Of a stretch of DNA of 5,005 bases, positions 1-4,124 are shown in pieces; within the stretch, counting starts at the first letter, position 1; each line of letters opens with the position of its first letter. The DNA comes from an uncultured Bacteroidota bacterium. GTDB taxonomy: Bacteria; Bacteroidota; Bacteroidia; Chitinophagales; Chitinophagaceae. The notes under the pieces are model-generated. The model saw only the letters and a list, made by a program, of their open reading frames with translations. It had not been told where the DNA came from and did not search any database. A program made the position numbers and the translations under genes. Where the stretch lies: positions 1 through 5,005 of the forward strand of contig CAIWKU010000591.1 in NCBI GenBank assembly GCA_903913355.1, in the 5' to 3' direction.

Positions 1-162
1 TTACAAAATAATTTGGGGGAGTTTAACTCAGACTCTGTTTTATTTCATTTTTATAAAGCAGTAGTTTTTTATAATGCAAATCTGGACGGGGAAGCACAAA
101 AAATTGGAATTAAGAAAGTTTTTAGCCATATAAAATTTTATTCTCCAAATACCCCTACATAG
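1..162 (+). CDS. C-terminal end of an unidentified protein (partial)
   Basis: Frame 1 is open from the first base to a TAG at 160-162, giving 53 residues; the start lies to the left of the window. The peptide is rich in aromatic and charged residues (HFYKAVVFYN near residue 16, then EAQKIGIKKVF near residue 33), which reads like the end of a soluble protein. I do not recognise a family. There is no hydrophobic segment long enough for a membrane helix. A small perfect inverted repeat (CCTAC, loop ATA, GTAGG, 154-166) spans the stop codon, but it has no T-tract and is weak as a terminator. An open run of this length occurs fairly often by chance in AT-rich DNA, so the call rests mainly on the run reaching the edge and on its composition. 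Confidence 0.4.
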   Translation, partial: LQNNLGEFNSDSVLFHFYKAVVFYNANLDGEAQKIGIKKVFSHIKFYSPNTPT

Positions 163-374
163 TAGGACTTTGCCGATTAAAGAAGTTTTGAGAGGTAATT
201 CAAATCATTAAAATAAAGGGATGTTGGTCGGCGACTAATAAATGCAAAGACCGCATTGGAAAATGAATTCAATACCTTGGCAGCAGTACCAGGTTTTTGT
301 GTATCTTATGACTAGCGTCTTATAGCATTCCTCAAATAAGAAGGTATAATTCCAGAATATGCTAAATCTTCGAT
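163..374. other. Intergenic gap with a possible decayed coding remnant
   Basis: About 210 bases without a convincing gene. Frame 1 is open from 217 to a TAG at 313-315 and encodes a protein-like string (NAKTALENEFNTL followed by AAVPGFCVSYD) that has no start codon in frame after the preceding stop at 214-216. A second frame, from an ATG at 242 to a TAG at 323-325, overlaps it and encodes 27 residues. Neither matches a family I know. The frame-1 string could be the tail of a broken gene, or chance. The right part of the gap carries a TATAAT element, described separately. Confidence 0.25.
322..350 (+). promoter_or_regulatory. Possible promoter of the M23-like lipoprotein gene
   Basis: A perfect TATAAT lies at 345-350, 36 bases before the preferred ATG at 387, which would leave a short leader. 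The hexamer 17 bases upstream (ATAGCA, 322-327) matches TTGACA at only three positions. Bacteroidota housekeeping promoters usually follow a different pattern (TTTG, then TAnnTTTG), which is not present here. The element may be chance in AT-rich DNA. Confidence 0.22.
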
Positions 375-1406
375 ATGCTTGCTAATATGTATAAACAACT
401 TCTTTTTTTTATTATGGTCAGTTTGCTGATACTTTCAGCAAGCTGCCATACTAAAAATGAAACCATAGTCCCAACAACGATTCAAGTAAACGAACCCGCT
501 GTTTTTACATGCTCCCCTTTTGATACTGGTAGAATCACCAGTATTCTTTCACTGGGTTGGCTGCAACCGGTAGGACATACGATTCCTACCGATCATATCT
601 ATTTCAGTTTTCAACAAAACGGTTCAGAAAACCTTACACTGTATGCTCCTGGCTCGGGATTGGTAATGCAAATACTATCGAGACCGGTGCTGGGCGTTCC
701 TGAGGTAAAGGTTTGGATTAAAATGAACAACCTTTTCACTTACTATTTAGACCATGTGGTATTGGATACCTCTATCAAAACGGGAACCCTGATCAAAGCA
801 GGTCAGGTAATAGGTACCACGGGCTTGGGTAATACCATTGATTTTGGAGCCATTGATAGTACGGTTACCAATTCATTTAGTAATCCAGCTCGCTATTTTA
901 GTCAAACTATACATTGCGGCAAACCCCTTAGCTATTATAAAGAGCCCCTGAAAACAAAATTGTATTCTTTGGTTGACAGAGAAGGAACAGAAAAAGATGG
1001 ATGGGTGTGCGTGGATGTGCCGAAAACCTTATCCGGCAATTGGTTTTTGGATAGTACGGTATTGATTACGGACGGTCCAGACGGATGGGATAAGGAATTA
1101 TCGTTTGCCTATGATATACAACACCCGCAAAAATTATTGGTATCGATTGGTGGATTAAATGGAATGTTTGGCAAATGGAGCATTTTGCCTTCTGCTATGC
1201 CTCCCGCACAGGTTACAACAGCATCGGGTAAACAATCTTATCTGTTATGGTTATTTGATCCGAATTATCCAAACAATCCTGGTGCACAGGCAGGGCTTTT
1301 GATTGTGCAGATGATAGATGATACCCATATAAAAATTGAGGCATTTAATAACCCACGCTTGCAGGATGCGGCGTTTGATGGGAATGCGAAAATATATGCG
1401 CGATAG
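375..1406 (+). CDS. Predicted lipoprotein with a degenerate peptidase-M23-like domain
   Basis: The product is 343 residues from the ATG at 375. The in-frame ATG at 387 (residue 5) is the better start because it puts Lys directly before the hydrophobic stretch. Residues 7-24 look like a lipoprotein signal ending in LSASC, with Cys24 the likely lipidated residue; Ser at -3 is a lax but acceptable lipobox for Bacteroidota. Residues about 56-165 follow the order of motifs in LytM/M23 metallopeptidases: LGW, then DH (73-74), an APGSGLV turn (91-97), YYLDH (123-127), and KAGQVIGTTG (141-150). The zinc ligands are missing. The first His/Asp motif reads DHIYF, and the usual HxH site is replaced by DFGAID (156-161). 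The domain is therefore probably a non-catalytic binding module, perhaps for peptidoglycan or a partner hydrolase. Residues about 200-343 are beta-rich and unrecognised. There is no Shine-Dalgarno sequence. The gene converges on phnW, with a hairpin in the gap. Lipoprotein call fairly sure; domain call moderate; role unknown. Confidence 0.75.
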   Translation: MLANMYKQLLFFIMVSLLILSASCHTKNETIVPTTIQVNEPAVFTCSPFDTGRITSILSLGWLQPVGHTIPTDHIYFSFQQNGSENLTLYAPGSGLVMQILSRPVLGVPEVKVWIKMNNLFTYYLDHVVLDTSIKTGTLIKAGQVIGTTGLGNTIDFGAIDSTVTNSFSNPARYFSQTIHCGKPLSYYKEPLKTKLYSLVDREGTEKDGWVCVDVPKTLSGNWFLDSTVLITDGPDGWDKELSFAYDIQHPQKLLVSIGGLNGMFGKWSILPSAMPPAQVTTASGKQSYLLWLFDPNYPNNPGAQAGLLIVQMIDDTHIKIEAFNNPRLQDAAFDGNAKIYAR

Positions 1407-1423
1407 TAATTGGAATTTGTTGG

Positions 1424-1462
1424 TTAGGCGATCAACAATAGCGAAAATCAACAATCGCCTAA
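1424..1462. terminator. Candidate bidirectional terminator hairpin between convergent genes
   Basis: TTAGGCGAT (1424-1432) pairs perfectly with ATCGCCTAA (1454-1462) across a 21-base loop. It lies between the stop of the lipoprotein gene (1406) and the end of phnW, so it could serve both strands. The right arm contains the phnW stop codon (1461-1459). There is no clear T-run after the stem on either strand, so a classical intrinsic terminator is not proven. A 9-base direct repeat, ATCAACAAT, at 1431-1439 and 1447-1455 overlaps the stem, and TTGTTG at 1417-1422 could pair with either CAACAA copy, giving alternative folds. Confidence 0.42.
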
Positions 1463-2553
1463 AACCCCATTTCGAGTCTTACTTCCTTAATGGCATTCAA
1501 AAGATTCTCTACATCTGAAGGAAATATTCTTCCAATATTGCCTATCCGAAAACAATTGGCTTTAGAAAGTTTGCCAGGATAAATAACAAACCCGCGACTA
1601 TTTAGCTTTTGATAGAAAATGGTAAAATCAAAAGATGCATGGCTTGGATAATGATACGTGTTAATAATATATCCTTGTAGTTCAGGAGTGAGGTATTCAG
1701 AAAACCCCAATTCGGCCATCCCTTTTTTTAATACCTGAAAATTTTCCTGGTATCTTTTTGATCTGCCGGCAACACCACCTTCTGTTTCTATTTCTACCAG
1801 TGCTTGTTTAAAAGCGAGTAGTGCATGTACAGGTGGGGTAAATCTGAATTGACCATCATTTTCCAAACCCTGCCATTGTGCATATAAATCCAATACCAGA
1901 GTATCTGCCTGGCCTTTACAGGCAATAAGTTTTTGCTTTTTTGCCAGGATGAAAGAAAAACCGGGTACCCCTTCAATACACTTATTAGATGAAGAAATTA
2001 AAAAGTCGATATGATTGGCAGCGATATCTAAAGGAACCGCGCCAAATGCACTCATGGAGTCAACAATATATTGAACCCCGTATTTTTTACATAAAGTTCC
2101 AAAAGACTCAATAGGGTTGAATATGCCTGTAGTGGTTTCACAATGAACAATTACTACATGTGTGAACTCGCCCGTTGATAATAACTCTTCTGTTTGCTCC
2201 AGATCGGGAACTGAATTTTCCTCAAAAACCAGCGATTGATAGGGAATTTTATGAATTGCAGCGATCCTGGCTATTCTTTCGCCATATGCGCCATTAATTA
2301 AGATCAACAGATTTCCCTTTTGAGGTATTACTGAGGAAATAACCGATTCCACCCCAAAAGTACCCGATCCCTGCATAATCACTGCTTCATATCCACTCTC
2401 CTTGGATACCTGCCCCAGTGTCAATAAAGACTCCCTGATTTCTTTCACCAGGTTGATAAAAAATAGATCCCTTGAGCCATAGTCGTGTAACATAGCCTCT
2501 TTCACGCTCATGCTGGTGGTAAGTGGACCAGGCGTAAACAGTAACTTATCCAT
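1459..2553 (-). CDS. phnW: 2-aminoethylphosphonate--pyruvate transaminase (PhnW)
   Basis: This PLP-dependent class V aminotransferase moves the amino group of 2-aminoethylphosphonate (AEP) to pyruvate, giving phosphonoacetaldehyde and L-alanine in the cytoplasm. The 364-residue length matches the family. Visible hallmarks are LLFTPGPLTTS (4-14), DYGSRD (24-29), the glycine-rich QGSGTFGVES (61-70), DSMSAFGAVPLD (165-176) with Asp165 expected to hold the pyridine nitrogen, and SSSNKCIEGVPG (187-198) with Lys191 as the Schiff-base lysine. FRFTPPVH (236-243) and FRIGNIGRI (335-343) follow, with Thr239 and Arg336 probable substrate and phosphate contacts. The Asp-to-Lys spacing of 26 equals that of the Salmonella enzyme (168/194, from memory). 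The gene is second in an operon, 24 bases after the hydrolase stop. Its leader is AT-rich (TAAATATATTTT) without a Shine-Dalgarno, and the start is fixed by the family N-terminus. PhnW can also act in phosphonate biosynthesis, but the adjacent C-P hydrolase favours degradation. Confidence 0.95.
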   Translation of the reverse strand: MDKLLFTPGPLTTSMSVKEAMLHDYGSRDLFFINLVKEIRESLLTLGQVSKESGYEAVIMQGSGTFGVESVISSVIPQKGNLLILINGAYGERIARIAAIHKIPYQSLVFEENSVPDLEQTEELLSTGEFTHVVIVHCETTTGIFNPIESFGTLCKKYGVQYIVDSMSAFGAVPLDIAANHIDFLISSSNKCIEGVPGFSFILAKKQKLIACKGQADTLVLDLYAQWQGLENDGQFRFTPPVHALLAFKQALVEIETEGGVAGRSKRYQENFQVLKKGMAELGFSEYLTPELQGYIINTYHYPSHASFDFTIFYQKLNSRGFVIYPGKLSKANCFRIGNIGRIFPSDVENLLNAIKEVRLEMGF

Positions 2554-2577
2554 AAAATATATTTATCTGAATGATGC

Positions 2578-3252
2578 TTATTTTTCCAAAATGGGTAATA
2601 GTTCCAGTAGGTTATCTATAATATAATCGGGATTCACAGAGGCTAATTGCTCCTTTGTATGGGCGCCGGTAGTAATCCCGATATTGAATCTACAACCCGC
2701 ATTTCTTCCTTCTTCAATATCAATAGTAGAATCGCCAACCTTGATGACTTCTTTTGGGTCAGTAATATGAAACTGTTCCATTGCCAGTAAAATCATATCT
2801 GGTTCAGGTCGGTTACGGCTTACGTCTGAAGCGGTAATCAGTCCGTCATACTGTTCCCCTTTTATCCAACCTAATTTTGTGACGAGAGAATGAGCAGTTT
2901 GCGAGTTATAGCCAGTATTTAAAACCACCAGTATTCCTTTGCTTTTCAGTGTGGCAAATAGTTCCGCCGCATTATCCTGAGGCAGAATTTCCATGGTATC
3001 ATAGGCTGTTTCAAGCTGCTTGATAAAGTTCTGGAAAATATCGTTTGAAAGGTTTTCGTCTTCAATTCCACCATATACTTGTAAGACACTTTTAATGGCC
3101 TGTAATTTTTCCTTACCTGCCCCTTCAGCCAACACCTGATCTAGGCTAAAATCAAAACCTGCTTCATTGATGGCTTTCCTTAGTGTTTTATAAACTACAT
3201 TGTCTTCATTCACTGTAGTTCCAGCCATATCAAAAACTGCTAATCGGATCAT
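2578..3252 (-). CDS. Phosphonatase-like HAD hydrolase (PhnX-like C-P bond hydrolase)
   Basis: This cytoplasmic HAD-superfamily enzyme of 224 residues is expected to cleave the C-P bond of phosphonoacetaldehyde or a close relative, releasing phosphate and an aldehyde. Motif I is FDMAGTTV (7-14): Asp8 is the nucleophile, and the second Asp of ordinary HAD phosphatases is Ala10, the phosphonatase signature. Lys49 in AGKEKLQAIK aligns without gaps with the cap-domain lysine that forms the Schiff base in PhnX. Motif II is LNTGYN (111-116, Thr113). Motif III is the arginine in RNRPEPDMI (146-154), in place of the usual lysine. Motif IV is VGDSTIDIEEGRNAG (172-186) with Asp174 and Asp178, followed by GITTGAHTKEQL. 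The short length, the DMAGTTVNED start and the TGAHT tail resemble the PhnX-like family (TIGR03351, from memory) more than the roughly 270-residue PhnX (TIGR01422). It is the first gene of the operon with phnW. HAD fold and C-P hydrolase chemistry: confident. Exact substrate: inferred. Confidence 0.87.
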   Translation of the reverse strand: MIRLAVFDMAGTTVNEDNVVYKTLRKAINEAGFDFSLDQVLAEGAGKEKLQAIKSVLQVYGGIEDENLSNDIFQNFIKQLETAYDTMEILPQDNAAELFATLKSKGILVVLNTGYNSQTAHSLVTKLGWIKGEQYDGLITASDVSRNRPEPDMILLAMEQFHITDPKEVIKVGDSTIDIEEGRNAGCRFNIGITTGAHTKEQLASVNPDYIIDNLLELLPILEK

Positions 3253-3316
3253 ACATTACTATTTATGATGAGGCCATAAAAGTAAAATTATATTGACTGA
3301 ATTGATATGAAGTGAA
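3253..3316 (-). promoter_or_regulatory. Probable promoter region of the hydrolase-phnW operon
   Basis: The operon must start transcription in this AT-rich gap. On the minus strand a perfect TATAAT lies at 3292-3287, and TTCACT (3316-3311), four of six matches to TTGACA, stands 18 bases upstream of it. Slightly downstream, TACTTTTA (3284-3277) approximates the Bacteroidota -7 element TAnnTTTG, 24 bases before the ATG at 3252, but no TTTG element is at the right distance. No operator-like palindrome is obvious, so no regulator can be proposed. The ATG has no Shine-Dalgarno sequence. Confidence 0.25.
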
Positions 3317-3521
3317 TGTTATCAATTGCCATAATTTGAAGGACTGTGAGAGGATTGATTTTGGTGAAGATGCAGGAATCATTTCGTTGGTCAGCCAAAG
3401 TTGTTATCAAGAAATTCGGGTACTTAAATTTGATAAACTAGCACATTCATTATGTTACGTTAGGAACAAAGAGGTAACATTAGGCTCTCTAGTGAAGAGC
3501 GGTTTAATTTCTTATAGATAG
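3312..3521 (+). CDS. Doubtful small ORF or gene remnant, no recognised family
   Basis: A 69-codon frame begins at GTG 3312 and ends at TAG 3519-3521. The frame is open from 3306 and has no in-frame ATG near its start and no ribosome-binding sequence. The product is mixed and soluble-looking, with four cysteines (CHNLKDCERIDFGEDAGI at residues 6-23, SCYQEIRVLKF near residue 30), no signal peptide and no membrane helix. I recognise no domain. It is divergent from the hydrolase gene, which begins 60 bases to the left, so its 5' part overlaps the likely promoter region of that operon. A perfect 7-bp inverted repeat (ATGTTAC 3452-3458, GTAACAT 3474-3480) lies inside it, and TGGTC-TACT-GACCA (3525-3538) follows its stop. 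It may be a small gene, a fragment of a decayed one, or chance. Confidence 0.27.
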   Translation: MNVINCHNLKDCERIDFGEDAGIISLVSQSCYQEIRVLKFDKLAHSLCYVRNKEVTLGSLVKSGLISYR

Positions 3522-3558
3522 ATCTGGTCTACTGACCACCATAAGCTAAGCTCAAAAA

Positions 3559-3930
3559 TTAAGCTGTTTTTCCATATACTTTCTGGTTAAAAATATATGA
3601 AGTAATCACCACGGCAAATATTACCAGCATCACTAACATGCCCGCCTGAAATCCATCAGTACTAATATTTGAATATACAGCACCGAGCAAATCAAAAACC
3701 AACCCTGCATATGCCCATTCTTTAATCTTTTTAAAACCGGGAATCAGGATAGCAATGCTACCTAATATTTTGGCATAGCCAATAAAAGGAATAAAATATT
3801 TTGGGTATCCCAAATGGGTCATAAATTTTACTGCATCATCCATCATGATAATATCCGGAACAGCGGAGAAAATCATGAATGCAGCAAATAATCCGGTAGA
3901 TATCCAGTAAATGATTTTGGTTGATTTCAT
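3559..3930 (-). CDS. DoxX-like family integral membrane protein
   Basis: A 123-residue protein with four predicted membrane helices at about residues 5-27, 45-64, 72-90 and 95-114. The layout matches the DoxX-like family (DoxX_2 type): Trp9 and Gly13 in helix 1, a loop with the FMTHLGYP motif (36-43), GYAKILGSIAILIPGF (51-66), then KEWAYAGLVFDLLGAVYS (70-87) with the conserved WAY-G segment, and a final hydrophobic helix before a short basic tail. The length is typical. Family members sit in the inner membrane; proposed roles include quinone-linked redox and stress responses, but the function of this subgroup is not settled. The start ATG at 3930 follows an A/C-rich leader without a Shine-Dalgarno, as expected in Bacteroidota. 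It is probably transcribed alone, with gaps of about 194 bases upstream and 300 bases downstream to the next well-supported genes. Family confident; role unknown. Confidence 0.88.
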   Translation of the reverse strand: MKSTKIIYWISTGLFAAFMIFSAVPDIIMMDDAVKFMTHLGYPKYFIPFIGYAKILGSIAILIPGFKKIKEWAYAGLVFDLLGAVYSNISTDGFQAGMLVMLVIFAVVITSYIFNQKVYGKTA

Positions 3931-4062
3931 GTTTGGGGGTTTTGGTTTGAAAGATTTTTTGGTGGTTAATTATCTATCCGGTTTTAAAGATCGAAAAAAA
4001 ATGTCAAAAATGTTAGTCACTATACGATGAATTTATTACACCATCTTTTTTAGGTTGGGATG

Positions 4063-4084
4063 TTGTTGGCCAGGTTGCCAACAA
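4063..4084. terminator. Perfect 8-bp hairpin downstream of the right-edge gene
   Basis: TTGTTGGC (4063-4070), a six-base loop CAGGTT, and GCCAACAA (4077-4084) form a compact perfect stem-loop. It lies about 40 bases beyond the stop of the minus-strand gene that ends at 4125, a plausible place for that gene's terminator or for an mRNA 3'-end-protecting structure. No T-run follows on either strand, so intrinsic termination is uncertain. Confidence 0.4.
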
Positions 4085-4122
4085 AGGAGGTGAAACGAAT
4101 GATTACAAATATTGTCGATTAA
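4083..4122 (+). promoter_or_regulatory. Perfect Shine-Dalgarno-like sequence with a 7-codon ORF
   Basis: AAAGGAGGTGA at 4083-4093 matches 11 bases of the ideal complement of the 16S rRNA 3' end. An ATG at 4099 follows at normal spacing and opens a seven-codon frame (MITNIVD) ending in TAA at 4120-4122. The match directly abuts the hairpin at 4063-4084. None of the window's well-supported genes has such a site, as is usual in Bacteroidota. It could be a leader peptide, an mRNA feature read from the other strand as TCACCTCCTTT, or coincidence. No downstream plus-strand gene is present for it to serve. Confidence 0.25.
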
Positions 4123-4124
4123 TA

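Larger units (their letters stand above)
3931..4124. other. Intergenic region between the DoxX-like gene and the right-edge gene
   Basis: This gap contains the doxX-like leader, a perfect hairpin at 4063-4084 and an 11-base ribosome-binding-like sequence at 4083-4093. On the minus strand the leader just before the DoxX-like ATG is markedly A/C-rich (runs of CCACC, CAAACC, CCCCC). A TTGACA occurs further upstream at about 4003-4008 on that strand, but no -10 element stands at a normal distance, so no promoter is called. Confidence 0.4.

Noticed and set aside
154..166. CCTAC-ATA-GTAGG as a terminator of the left-edge gene
   Set aside because: The stem is only 5 bp with a 3-base loop and no T-run, and such palindromes are common by chance.
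1251..1454. Minus-strand 67-codon ORF
   Set aside because: It lies antisense to the end of the lipoprotein gene, whose frame carries coherent protein sequence to its stop.
1336..1518. Plus-strand 60-codon ORF across the convergent gap
   Set aside because: It overlaps the end of the lipoprotein gene in another frame and runs antisense into phnW; the product is low in protein-like character.
1794..1976. Minus-strand 60-codon ORF inside phnW
   Set aside because: It is an out-of-frame shadow of phnW, whose own frame contains the active-site lysine region here.
3525..3538. TGGTC-TACT-GACCA as a terminator between the small ORF and the DoxX-like gene
   Set aside because: It is a 5-bp stem without a T-run on either strand; too weak to call as a separate feature.
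3931..3950. G-rich plus strand before the DoxX-like gene as a G-quadruplex
   Set aside because: There is only one run of five G and otherwise pairs; four adequate G-tracts are not present.
3990..4010. TTGACA on the minus strand as a promoter of the DoxX-like gene
   Set aside because: The nearest TATAAT-like element (GATAAT) is about 27 bases away, and no Bacteroidota TAnnTTTG element stands at 19-21 bases.
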